In this document: piece after piece, positions 1 through 11,024 of the stretch
How the letters are laid out: the number at the start of each line of letters is the position of its first letter
How positions within the stretch are numbered: the stretch's first letter is position 1
Origin: Cymbidium sinense
Lineage: Eukaryota > Streptophyta > Magnoliopsida > Asparagales > Orchidaceae
DNA length: 64,000 nt
Reading direction: 5' to 3'
Assembly (NCBI GenBank): GCA_021442155.1
Contig: CM038214.1
Coordinates: 57,630,514-57,694,513, forward strand
Made by a program: the position numbers and the translations under genes
Notes under the pieces: generated by a model
What the model was told of the DNA's origin: nothing
The model's database searches: none
What the model saw: only the letters and a program-made list of their open reading frames with translations

Positions 1-3000
1 ATCTAAATCCAAACCAAATTCCAAAACCAAATGATTTAAGCCCATGATCAAATCCAAACTTGAAACCCTTCCTAAGCCATATGACCTATCCCATGGACTA
101 AGATAACTCTTAATCTAAATCAATCCAAAATTAATTGATTTTTTTCATAATCAATTTATATCTTCAATCATCTTCTAAATATAAATCAAATCTACATTCA
201 ATGATCAAAACTAAATGAAACTAAATCAAATTAAATCAAAACCCTTCCTAAGCCATACCTATCCCATGGACTTAGCCAACTCTTAATCCAAATCAAGTCA
301 AACTCATTGATTTTCTCACAATCATATTTTCATCATCATATTCAAAAATTTAAATGAAATATACATTTAAATCTTCAAAACTAAATCAAACCAAATCAAA
401 ATCCAAACTTAAGCCACATGACTTAACTCCATGGACTTAGCCAAATTTTTTCATTCCAAAACCCAAATTCAATTGATTTTCTCATGAATCATCATACCTT
501 CAATCATATTTACAAAATAAAATGAAATCTACAATCATCAAGCCAAACCAAAATCAACCCAAATCAAACCCAACTTAACCCTTTTGACTTGAAATGTTCA
601 AATGAACCAAAACCCATTTGAACCCAAGACAATTGCAATTGAATTTATATTTCAATCCCAAATGCATATATAAACTCAACTAAATCAAACTCAGCCAAAA
701 TTCAAGCCAACTAAACCTGATTGGTCCACTTAACCCAAAGTGGCTAATTGACCTATTTGAGCCAAGTTCTAATCCTACCCAAATTGGATTGAACCAAGCC
801 CATCAAAACCTCCCAACATGATTGTTGATCACCCTAGGTTGATCAATCGTCACAAATTGGGTCAAACCAAGTCAATTTGGTTATTTGACCAAGTCAACCC
901 CTTAACCCATATGAACCCAAACTAGCCAAATTGTATCCTAAGCCAAATCCCTTGAAACCAATGATTCATACCAAATCAAAATCAATATTTGAATATGACT
1001 TGACCTTCAATTGAGTGAAACCAAACTCAATTGGTCCTCTTGACCCAAGTTGACCTAAATTGACCTAAAAGACTAAATTGGGTCAAATCAAAACATAAAC
1101 CAAATTGATTGTAACTAATGGCTCAAGTTCATTCCAAATTGATTGTTGAACTTGACCAAAGCCATGATTGGACCCAATTAAACCCAATAATTACTTAGAC
1201 CAAATTGACCTAAATGTTCAAGTTGGCCTAAATAAAACCAAATCCAAATTAATTAAAATTAAAGCCTACAATAATCTTCAATTGGTCAACTAAACCCAAA
1301 CCAACACCAAGCCCAAGCCAATTTGGCCAAATAGGTCATATTGGTCAACTTAACCCATTTGACCCAATCGAAATGAGCCAAAATCAAATCTAAGCCAAAC
1401 TAAACCAAACCAATTGAACAAAAACATCCCAAATTATCAAATAAATTTGACCTAACCCTTGGTTTGACCTAATTTGATGAAATGGTCAACTTGACCCAAC
1501 CTAACCCAATTTGACCTAAATTAGTCAAATTGAGCCAAAACTAACCAAATCAACTCCAATTGACTTGAAATTTAACCCACTTTAGCTCATTTCAAATCTA
1601 CCCAAATCAAATCCAATGCCAAATGATCATTCTACCCTTAGGTCAAGGTCATCATATTAGATAAATCACCCATGTAAGTGGTCATTTCCATTCCTTGGCC
1701 ACTTAGTACTCTCCCAATGGTCCACCTAGGAACCTAGGACACTGCCCAACCTGACCCAAGGGGTGGTTGGGTTGTCCATGACCCATGGGAGGTGAAATCA
1801 CCTCACCCTCCCCATTAGACCATTTGAAACCCATAGGACACACATGATTCTTCATTTGCAGCCATCTCCACACCTTCAACCAACCAAGCTAAGCCAACTC
1901 ACTCCACCCTGCCACCCACTACTCCCTAAGATTATTGAACGATCACTAAAAGCCAAACTCAATCCCACCATCCAATCAAGATGAAGGGGGGTATACACCC
2001 CTTCGTTTCCACTCAAACATACAAAAAAATCATTCCTCAGAGCCCTAACTACCTAAGATGAGCTGCTAGAGCCATTCCCTCAGCTCCCAAGCTCATTCTT
2101 CGATTAGAAAATTCCATTCCTGTCTATCGCAAAATAGGACACTCCCATTTCCAACCTAACTTCTCTATTTCTCCATCAAACTCAAATTAACTTTGCACGC
2201 ACCTTCTCTAGGCCTCGTCAAGCAAGAATAAATCATCTCCCAAGAATCTTAAGCACTAGAGGTGGGATTTCAATCAAAGTTGAGCTCCAAATCATCAGTT
2301 CATGGCCTTTCGAGTGAATGTCAAGGAATTGATTCAATTGCTACTCAATAGGGCTTCATCTCCACTAGATGAAGCTTTCTCAATCATTTGAGCCACCAGT
2401 CTTTAGCTCTAGTGAGGTATGCTTCCAAAACTGATCCTTAGGCCAAAATGGGTTGGAGCTTTTTGAAGAAAACTTGTATCTCATGTGATCTTGATCATTG
2501 GATCCCCTCCAATCGATGTCATGAAGGTGTGGGATCCTTTTGGAGTTGATCCAAGCTCGAAGAAAGCTCAAGTGAGCAATGGCAAACAGACTTCATTCTC
2601 CCTCACTCACGTGACATTAGATCACGCACCATCCATTCTGCATGATCAAAATGGACGGTCATGATTGGATATGCTAAATTGATCTGCTTTAATCCTATTA
2701 GTTTATGGGATTAATAGTAGCCATCTGATCTTAGATCGATGGTAGACGAGAAAGCACAGCCGATGCTACCACGTAGGCACTGAGTCAGATAAGTTTTAAG
2801 TAGCCAATGCTATGGTGCCATGTGGAATGTGCGCCATATCAACGCGCCATGTGGCACCAACAGATTAGGCAATTAGGCTTAATTAATCATTATTAATGTC
2901 TATAACTTCTAAAAATCCTAAAAAATCATAGAGAAATAAAACAATGATAATAAATACTCATTTTAAAGATATTTCAGAGGATAATTAATTAAAAATGATC

Positions 3001-4074
3001 TTAACTAATTTTGAACAATAATTAAAGTCTATTTACAAAATTTATTAGTTTAATTACTCCTTAATTACTTGAGCAATTAATTCTAAATTTTATGGGTTAA
3101 TTTAATGGGATGGCCTCTACATCCCATGATTTTTAAGGGATTTATTGCTCACTTAATTAGGAATAGGGTTGGGACCCCATTCCCTAAGTTCATTTAACCC
3201 TTTTTTAAAATAAAATTAATTAAGATTTAACTAATTAATTAAATCACTTAATCAAATTGAAATCATAATCACATGAATTAATTAATTAAATTATGGGGTA
3301 GATCTTTAGGTGTTTAATAACCTAAAGGAGTTTGATGAAATTATGGTTAGTCCACATGTGTGGGAAAACCATAAGAGTAATTAATTAAGTTTCTTAATCT
3401 AACTAACTATTAATCATGAGCAAATTGCATTAGGCCTTTTATTTCCTAGGATCATTGCAAGTTTATTTTCCATGAATATCATGTTGTCTTATAATTATTT
3501 AGTCAATTACTTTAAGGTGACATAGGTAATTAATTTTTCTAATTAAGGGTTCAACTTAATTAACCCATAAAATCAACTTAATTACATTTACTTAAATTAA
3601 ATCAAATCACTAATGTGGGAATGGGTTTAAAATAACAAGTGATGATTTCCCTTCTTCTTTTTAAATAAAATCAAATGCAAAACTTAATTAATAAAGAAGC
3701 TTTAGTTTTCTTTAAATAATCTTATTTGATTTAATTGTCCATAAAATCAACTTATTTGATTTGATTGTCCTCTTTCCAATCATGTTAAATTTGGTATGTC
3801 ATTTGAATTCATGCATCCATCTTTTCAAAATAAAGTAAAATAAAATGGATTTCCTTTATGTAAGCTTACATGTGTTGATTTAATTTAATATATGTGTGGC
3901 TATTATTACTATTAAATCCAAATGTATTTTTTCAAAAGCTTATAAATGAATAATAATATGTGTTATGATGCTAGTTATAAATACATAAGAAATGCATGTG
4001 CTTATAGCTTAAGTGTATGAATGTTGAGTTATCTTTCCTCTATTCATGTGTTGATTTATATAAGATTGAATGGT

Positions 4075-4180
4075 AATGGGTATATAGTCTGGACATCCTG
4101 GGAACACGAGGCTTTAGCTAGCCCCAAGGAGGTCATTTGATTACCTCACTTCCTTAGTTTAACAATGACACATACCCATT
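4075..4180 (+). repeat. Branched hairpin unit 1 of family H
   Basis: The outer arms AATGGGTAT (4,075-4,083) and ATACCCATT (4,172-4,180) are perfectly complementary over 9 bp. Inside lie GGAA...TTCC, a small GGCT...AGCC hairpin and GAGGT (4,129-4,133) with ACCTC (4,143-4,147). The unit recurs at 4,319, 4,589, 28,082, 28,328 and 32,925, with part of it at 28,610. It resembles a multi-branched RNA fold, but no folding was computed. Confidence 0.6.
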
Positions 4181-4318
4181 TGATTTCATTCTTATGTATT
4201 TCAACATTAGAATTAGGATAGTGTTTTAATTCATATATATAAATGATTCAATAAAAAATATACAATCTTTGCATGGTTTTCTTTCTCTCATTTATGTATA
4301 CATCCATGTGTGTCCAAG

Positions 4319-4425
4319 AAAAGCAAGTATATAGTTTGACATCCGGAATATGAGGCTTTAGTTAGCCCCAAGGAGGTCATTTGATTACCTCACTTCCTAG
4401 TTTAACAATGACATGTACTTACCTA
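4319..4425 (+). repeat. Branched hairpin unit 2 of family H
   Basis: Second copy of the unit at 4,075. The outer arms differ from unit 1: AAGTAT on the left and GTACTT on the right, so the shared core sits inside an altered but still mostly complementary closing stem. The inner GAGGT/ACCTC and GGAA/TTCC pairs are kept. Confidence 0.55.
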
Positions 4426-4588
4426 TATCTTTGTACATGCATATGTATATGTGAATAGTCAATGAAAATCCCATTTTACATTAACATTTCATGCATTCAT
4501 AATTGAATAAGTGGTTGAATTAATTAGCCATATGATTTGGAGCTTACTTTTTATGTTCAGGTATATGAATTTACATATGTTTGAATGC

Positions 4589-4698
4589 AAATGGGTATAT
4601 AGTCTGGACATCCTTAGAATATGAGGCTTTAGCTAGCTTCAAGGAGGTCATTTGATTACCTCACTTCCCAGTTTAACAATGACACATGCCTATTTAAT
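4589..4698 (+). repeat. Branched hairpin unit 3 of family H
   Basis: Third copy. The outer arms AAATGGGTAT and ATGCCTATTT pair over 10 positions with two transition differences. GAGGT/ACCTC is retained. The part to the right of this unit is where the shorter family H copies C and D begin to match copy A. Confidence 0.55.
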
Positions 4699-5847
4699 TT
4701 CTTATGTCATTTTTGTATAAGAATTTGGATAAAGTTTTAAATTAATATGTTTAAATAATTCATTCAAATAAAATATAAATTCTAAACATACACATACATT
4801 CATCATTTAAGTGTGCTAAAATATGTTATGTATAGATACACTTAGATTAAATCATAAGCATGTTACATGTGATGGAAAGGATTGATTTAATATATGTCAT
4901 GTGGTAATTCAATTAAATTAAACTTAAGATGCCTTTCATTTTGAATAGGATTATTTAAAGTGAACCTAAACTTAAGATTAATTAAATCATTTAATAAGCC
5001 ATTCACTAAAGAGAACTAAATCAAAATAATATACTTTAGAAAGTGACTTAAGGTAGGGATGAAAGAGGGCAATCCTATTTTCCTCTCTTTATACCACTTA
5101 GTTGTTAAGTGTAATCAAATGAAACAAAAGAAAACACAAATTAAAATTCTCAAATCAATTAAACTACTTCATGTGAAATCAACCTTTCATGTTAAATTGA
5201 ATTCTTCTATACATAGAAAATACAACACTAATGTCTAACAAGACTTACCACATAAGCCTTAATACACACATTAGAATTAAGTCACCACTTCTAGCTCTAA
5301 CTAAGGACGGTGTATGATGTGTATGTTTTCTTTCATGGTGTATTATTTTAGATTGGATATTAGGGTGTATGGTTCATAGACTGGATGATTGGCCAATATT
5401 AGCTTAATCATATTCTCTGCAGGTGATTATGCTTAAGGAATGCTTAAAAATAAATGTGAATGCTCTTTTTGCAGGTTGCTTAAATCTTTAAGCATAATGA
5501 AAGTTAGGATAGGTGGGCTTAGTTACCCATGTGTAAGGTGCTAAGTCCATATTATAAATACAATAGCTTGGGATTATTTGTATATTTAGCTAACCTCTAT
5601 TTTTCAAGTGTAGTTAGATTTACTTTTCCCACATAAGTAAAATTTTTACAATAGGAATTAGGATTAGTGCTATCGGGGATTAGAATGAGCAGTGGCCAGA
5701 AAGCTTTGTCCTGGGGTTCCTTGTGATGCCTTTGAAGAAAGCACCATCCAAATCAAAGAAGGAACCAAACCAAAAATGGAGATATGAAGAAAAGAAGACC
5801 CTCATAGCATTTAATACAATTATAATTATTCATATTCTGTTGTATAA

Positions 5848-5866
5848 GGGTAGAGCTCGGCTACCC
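5848..5866 (+). other. Conserved family H hairpin GGGTAG/CTACCC
   Basis: GGGTAG (5,848-5,853), a 7-base loop AGCTCGG, then CTACCC (5,861-5,866). The same hairpin is at 34,251, 37,003 (one arm base changed) and 42,754, always after GTTGTATA. It is among the best conserved short sites of the family. Confidence 0.7.
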
Positions 5867-7042
5867 ATCTTTTCTTTTCTAGTTATACTTACGCATGAAT
5901 CAAGACCGTCCTTTTATTCTTTTATGATAGTTTATATAATTGTTTGATGTTATGTTTACATTGTGCATTAGGATGGCATGATTTTCATAGTTTCTTAAGT
6001 GATTGATGCTTTAATATGTAGCTCGAATACGATTAAGCCCTTAGGATAAAAATAACTTTTCTACCCAACTAATCACTCATAACTAAACTTTAGACAACTC
6101 ATAACCTCATCATAAAGCCTAAGACATAAATAAGATAATTAAAAGATTTAGCAACCCCTTATCTATATGGTTGTATGTTTCACATCATGCATGCATATTC
6201 TTTCTCTCTTGAACATGAAGGATCTCCATCTTTGCACGATAAAGGAATGCTTGACCTGTGAGGGCATCCCTTGTGGTGGAGAACACCTTCTTCTAGCTGA
6301 TTTGACCCATAACCTATTTCATCATGCATTTAGGCATAAGAAATCCTAAAGCCTCTATCAAAATGATGTGTCTAAAATGAAATAAAATTTGAAAAGATTT
6401 TGCATCTATAGATTAAGTCATATGCTCATACCACTCATGCTCTAGTCTCTTGGGAGTGTGTTTAGGACTTTAGTCTCTTTCTAATTAAATAAGTACCCCT
6501 ATCTTACAATTCATAAGATCAAACTACATGGTTTTAAAATCATAGGAGGAGTTAGTCGGCACCACTCGTGCTTATAAGTCTAAGTCAATTTATTCTCTTG
6601 GGAGGTAAACCCTTATGTCCACCCGTCATTAGATTTAGGTCATGCTAAAGCTCCCTAGATTTAGGATCTGGTATTATTTCCTTGGGCTACGAGCATAAAT
6701 TCTCACCCCTTAAGCATTCCCACAATCTTGTGTTGGTTGATTATAAGCCCTAGTAATCTAATTAAATTTCAACTCAAAATATATAAATCTCCTCAACTTC
6801 AAAATTATAAAGCACAACCATAGGATTGATTTGAATGCTCACTAGGCTACCTAGTATCATGAGCATTTCCTAATTATTTCATTTGGATTCCAAAAATAAG
6901 TCTTCTCCTTGAGCTTTCCAAATTAATTTTCCAAATACAATCAATCTTTTGATATTCTAACCTTGAAATCTTTAGAGAAGATAATTGTCTACTTTAATCG
7001 AGAGTGTTCATAAGAAATTTGTTTTCCTAAGATGTAATTAAC

Positions 7043-7062
7043 TATGGAGGCTTGCCTCCATA
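7043..7062 (+). other. Perfect 9-bp-arm palindrome in family H
   Basis: TATGGAGGC and GCCTCCATA flank a TT centre. It follows the shared GTAATTAAC motif. The site at 35,477 has CTATTGGGGC/GCCCTTGTAG and the one at 43,931 TATGGAGG/CCTTCATA; both still pair if G-T wobbles are allowed. The site at 38,208 has decayed. Confidence 0.65.
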
Positions 7063-7190
7063 TGTAACTTAAGAACTAGTTTCACATAAACCCTACTTTA
7101 TTCATCCATGTAATGTACGAGAAAAATCTCTCATACATTCAAGACCCATCATGCCTTAGTTCTTATTACATGATTAGGTCCATTATAGGG

Positions 7191-7220
7191 TGATGCCTCT
7201 ATCTTTGAGATAGTACATCA
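7191..7220 (+). other. Family H hairpin with arms that covary between copies
   Basis: The inner stem CTATCT/AGATAG is shared by all four copies. Outside it lie TGATG (7,191-7,195) and CATCA (7,216-7,220). Copy B has TAGTG/CACTA and copy C has AATGAT/ATCATT at the same place, all perfectly complementary. Copy D is broken. Confidence 0.6.
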
Positions 7221-7326
7221 TACCTCAATGTTATACTTGATCACCTCAAAAGTACCCCTCTATGATCTTTGTGGTGCTCCCCCCACCTCAAGCCCACCCT
7301 AACATACATTTAAAAAATAAACACCA

Positions 7327-7754
7327 GAAGGCTCTCTTGCCTTGTTCATTGAATCCTCTCAACACCATCCTTTCTTTTTGGAGTTTGGAGATGTCCTTCG
7401 AGTGGCATGCCTCCTCTTTAGTAGTGGTCAAATGAGCTAAACATATCTCTAGATCAAGTAAGGCCTTGATTAAAGATTTCCTTATCTCTTTCGATAAGAT
7501 AAGGCCGTTGTACATGCTTAACTTAGTGGAAAACTTTCTAAGGTGAGCTAGGACATTATAATCAACTCTTGCTTGGTCCTCCACAAGCATATCCATGGGT
7601 GGAGCATCCTATGGAGGGCTATCCGCTCACCAATGACTTGATTACCCTTATCTGAGGTGCTACCTAAGAGGTAGAACTTTGCCACTATGTAGGTTGACTT
7701 CAGTGACTTCTTAGAATGATGAGCTTGTGAAAGTTTTACCTTCTTATTGGGCAT
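7327..7754 (-). pseudogene. gag-protease linker of the gypsy remnant
   Basis: Two overlapping minus-strand frames carry the region just before the protease in plant gypsy polyproteins. The clearest part reads ARVDYNVLAHLRKFSTKLSM and continues YNGLILSKEIRKSLIKALLD. The family motif is FDVxAHLKxIPAxLSVYDALxxSKxLRxALxxAL. The aspartic protease that should follow is missing because the sequence passes into family H at 7,326. Confidence 0.65.
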
Positions 7755-8441
7755 ACCTACAACTTCTCATATGGGATCCTCAGAGTTAGTTGACACTATG
7801 TCAATCTCAAGAGGTGGACCTAATTGAAAAGGATAGTCTGTCTCTAAATTAGAAAAAAAAATGATGAGAACTACTAGAGCTACTATTTTTATTTAGACTT
7901 GGTGAGCTTTCAATAGGAATAAAATCTAGAGCATCAGAAGTGGACAATATATAAGTAGAATTAGCTTTCTTCATTAATTTCCTTTTGGGTAGAGGTACAT
8001 GAAATCAAGTAAGTGAGTAAGGGATTTAGTGCCCTTATCCGTAGATACAGTGCTCCCAGAAGAGGAGCTAGCAGAAGAGGTGGTAGTTGCAATAGTAGAG
8101 GGAGTATTTGACTCGGACGGTGGCTACACTTCTAGACTATGCCGGGAAAGTATGGTGAGCTGCTGCTGCTGATGGGCTATCACCCTCCTCAAGTTGTCCT
8201 TTGCAACTAGAAAACCTTCCATGGTGTTGGAGGTTTGAGTTACTTTAGGCACCTGTAAGGAAAGCTTCTTGATCTTAAAAATGATATTCTTATAGGTTCA
8301 GGATAGGGAGATATCCTAACCTTCTTTGGTCTTAAGAGGATCGTAAGTATCCCCAAGGATTACTCTAACTGAACTAGATGGTTATTCAAATAATTATTCC
8401 TTAGGGATAACTATGACTCTCAACTTGTAGATGCGAACAAG

Positions 8442-8672
8442 CTAGTCCTTAAAATTGATACTATCCTCTAAGACATGGCCTAACATGCAGTGGCATGGAA
8501 AATAGCTAGGATCATCGCTCTTGCTCACTTCCTCCGGCCTCTTAGGCTCTAGTAACTGAAAGTCAAGTTTCTCTAAGAGATCCTTAAAGATTTTCCTAAC
8601 TACATCCCTCTTGAATGAATAAGGCTTATTCAATATATTGGCAAGAGTAGGTGGAAAGTAGCTACCTGGCAA
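8442..8672 (-). pseudogene. gag C-terminal, zinc-knuckle-like part
   Basis: A 76-codon open stretch contains RPEEVSKSDDPSYFPCHCMLG followed by HVLEDSINFKD. This matches the segment in plant gypsy gag proteins usually read as (R)PEEVGKTDDPNYCxYHR...GHxxEDCxxLK. The Cys/His ligands are partly replaced: one family Cys is now Phe and the last is Ser, so metal binding is probably lost. It lies downstream of the gag core on the same strand, in the expected order. Confidence 0.75.
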
Positions 8673-8879
8673 TGGATATGAATACTATTGGTAGAGGTGG
8701 TGGAAATGGTCATGTCACCGCGATGGATGATGGTAGGTGGTGGAAGAGGAGGTGGCAAAGAGGTCGCTAAGCTCATAGTCTCTCATAGTGATAAGCCTGC
8801 TTCCCTCATCCACTTTTCCCTCCTCGACTTCTTCTTAAACACCTTCAGCTTGGGCCTATGATTGGTCGAAAGGGCAACC

Positions 8880-9290
8880 ATTTGTTTCCTCTATAGCTAG
8901 CCTCCCTTGTTGATTAATTTATCGAATGTTTTGATGGTAAAGTCCTTAAGCATGAAGGCGATTGGGGCATGGATATTCTTGAGAAGAATCTTAATGGCAT
9001 GGTATTTGGACAGTGTGGTTTGCATTTCATGCTCAAGTTGCGCCACTTGAGAATGTAATCAACAAGCGACTCATTGAGTTTCTATTTCTCTACAATGAGG
9101 TCACCTACAATCACCCTCTGCTAAGCTCCAGCAAACCTCTTGATTAAGAGATGCTCCAACTCAGCCAAAGTCTTCACCGAACTGTTGGACTGCACCAATC
9201 AAATGCAACACCCGATAATAAAAAAAGGTGGAAGAGGTGCTACCAACGATGTTGCAACAAAGTCTAATAAAGTTATCTGGGTTCCCACCG
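8880..9290 (-). pseudogene. gag core of the gypsy remnant
   Basis: The minus-strand translation gives TLAELEHLLIKRFAGA, then after a stop QRVIVGDLIVEK, then LNESLVDYILKWRNLSMKC, and after a frameshift AIKILLKNIHAPIAFMLKD. This is the retrotransposon gag pattern of a short helical block followed by ESLxDYIxxWRNLS. At least two stops and one frameshift break it, so no protein can be made. The upstream end is cut by the satellite. Confidence 0.8.
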
Positions 9291-9318
9291 CCATCAAAAT
9301 CTTGAAGGATGGTGGCAC

Positions 9319-11024
9319 AAAACCTAAATAAAATAAAACTAAATAAAACCTAAACCTAAGAAATAAACCTAAAAATAAATAAAAATAAAATAAACCTAAA
9401 CTAAAAAAAAAAATCTAAACCTAAAATAAATGAATTAAAATAAACATAAACAAAAAATAAATAAAACCTAAACTAAACTAAAATAAACTAAACCTAAACC
9501 CTAAATAAAAATAAAATAAAATAAACTAAAATAAACCTAAACCAAACTAAAAAAATAAAACCTAAAATTAACTAAAATAAAATGAAAACCTAAACCTAAA
9601 AAAATAAAATAAAAACTTAAAAACAAAAAAATAAAAAATAAAACCTAAACCTAAAAAATAAAATAAAATAAAATAAACTAAAAAAATAAACATAAACCTA
9701 AACCTAAACCTACAAAATAAACTAAAATAAAAAAACCTAAACTAAAATAAATAAAACAAAAATAAATAAACTAACTAAATAAAATAAAATAAATAAATAA
9801 AAAATAAAATAAAAAATAAATAAAATAAATAAAAATAAACTAAATAAACCTAAACCTAGTTTAATTAAAATAAACCCTAAAAAATAAACCTAAACCCTAA
9901 ACAATAAAATAATAAACCTAAACCCAAAAAAACCTAAACCCTAAAACCCTAAAAAATAACTAAAAAAACTTAAACCCTAAACCCTAAAAAAACCTAAACC
10001 ATAAACCCTAAACCTAAACTAAACATAAACTATAAACCCTAAACCTAAATTAAAACCCTAAACCTAAACCATAAACCCTAAAGAAACCCTAAACCTTAAA
10101 CCCTAAATCTAACTAACCCTAAACCAAAACTTAACCCTAAACCCTAAACCCTAAAACCTAAAACTAAACCTAACACTAAACCTAAACCCTAAACCCCTAA
10201 ACCCTACTAAACCTAAACCCTAAACCCTAAACCCTAAACCCTAAAAACCTAAAAACCTAAACCTAAACCGAAACCAAACAAAACCTAAAAATAAAATAAA
10301 TAAAAAACCTAAATAAAATAAAATAATAAAATAAAATAAAAACCTAAACTAAAACTAAAACTTAAACCTAAATATTAAATAAAATAAACTCATAAAAAAT
10401 AAAAGAAAATAAATAAAACTTAAACTAAACTAAAAAATAAAATAAACCTAAAATAAAAAACCTAAATATAATAAAATAAAATGTAAAAAAATAAAATAAA
10501 CCTAAAATAAAATAAAATAAAACTAAATAAAACCTAAGCAAAAAAATAAATAAACCTAAAAAATAAATAAAAAATAAAAACCCTAAATTAAAAAACCTAT
10601 AAATAAAATAAAATAAATAAAATAAAATAAAGCTAAACATAAACTAAAATAAATAAAACTTAAACCTAATCCTAAAATAAACTAAACCTAAACCTAAACT
10701 TAAACTAAATAAAATAAAATAAATTAAAAATAAACCTAAACCTAAATTAAAAAAATAAATCCTAAAAATAAACCTAAATAAAAACCTAAAACTTAAACCT
10801 AAGAAAATAAAATAAAAACCTAAACCTAAACCTTAAAATAAAAAATAAAACCAAAACCTTAAAAATAAAATAAGAATAAAACTCAAATAAAAAGTAAATT
10901 TAAACCTAAAAAATAAACTAAAATAAAAAAAACTAAAAAATAAATAAACCTAAAGTAACTAAATAAATTAAAAAATAAACATTAACCCTAAAACCTAATA
11001 AACCTAAACCTAAACCTAAACATA
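9319..11024 (+). repeat. Degenerate telomere-like satellite, C-strand on plus
   Basis: The array consists of CCTAAA, AAATAAA and CCCTAAA words. Near-exact CCCTAAA runs occur at about 9,880-10,260, following a linker-like CTAGTTTAATTAAA at 9,857. The rest is AT-rich CCTAAA/AATAAA. The minus-strand open frame at 10,425-10,640 (Phe/Leu/Tyr only) is a composition effect. Confidence 0.9.

Larger units (their letters stand above)
1..7326 (+). repeat. Family H long LTR-like non-coding repeat, copy A
   Basis: This non-coding repeat is found again, in the same block order, at 28,680-35,725, and partly at 27,716-28,679, 35,812-38,478 and 41,535-44,192. Block order is: G-poor CCAAATTGACC-rich DNA (1-1,640); a mixed stretch with a TCTCCACTAGATGAAGCT motif near 2,350; AT-rich DNA (2,880-3,900); three copies of a branched hairpin unit (4,075-4,700); a GGGTAG...CTACCC hairpin (5,848); and a 3' part with further hairpins (7,043; 7,191). 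The right edge ends in AAATAAACACCA, shared with the right edges at 38,478 and 44,192. That end and a primer-binding-like site after 38,478 suggest a long terminal repeat. The left edge is outside the window. Open frames here are short and not shared between copies. No gene is supported. Confidence 0.65.
7327..9318 (-). pseudogene. Decayed Ty3/gypsy gag-protease polyprotein remnant
   Basis: Reading the minus strand from 9,300 down gives a recognisable plant Ty3/gypsy gag core, then a gag C-terminal part, then the linker that precedes the protease. Frameshifts and stop codons interrupt it many times. It begins inside gag at the edge of the satellite near 9,318 and stops at the end of family H at 7,326. 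Protease, reverse transcriptase and integrase are absent. Either family H inserted into an older gypsy element, or the two belong to one pol-less element; the strand relation favours nesting. The stretches 7,755-8,441 and 8,673-8,880 lie between recognisable parts and hold only broken reading frames. Confidence 0.75.

Noticed and set aside
2380..2571. 63-codon minus-strand frame in family H copy A.
   Set aside because: Not kept in copy B and without recognisable domains.
4075..4180. Branched unit as a tRNA or tRNA-like cloverleaf.
   Set aside because: No anticodon arm of normal size, no A-box or B-box consensus and no CCA-compatible end.
5723..5947. Lys-rich frames at matching family H positions (5,723-5,947 and 34,023-34,214).
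   Set aside because: They share only a purine-rich composition. The frames do not align as proteins, and copies C and D lack them.
10425..10640. Open frames made of Phe, Leu, Tyr and Ile in the arrays (also 14,217-14,402 and 24,606-24,791).
   Set aside because: They are direct translations of TTTATTT/TTTAGG satellite with no start context or domain.
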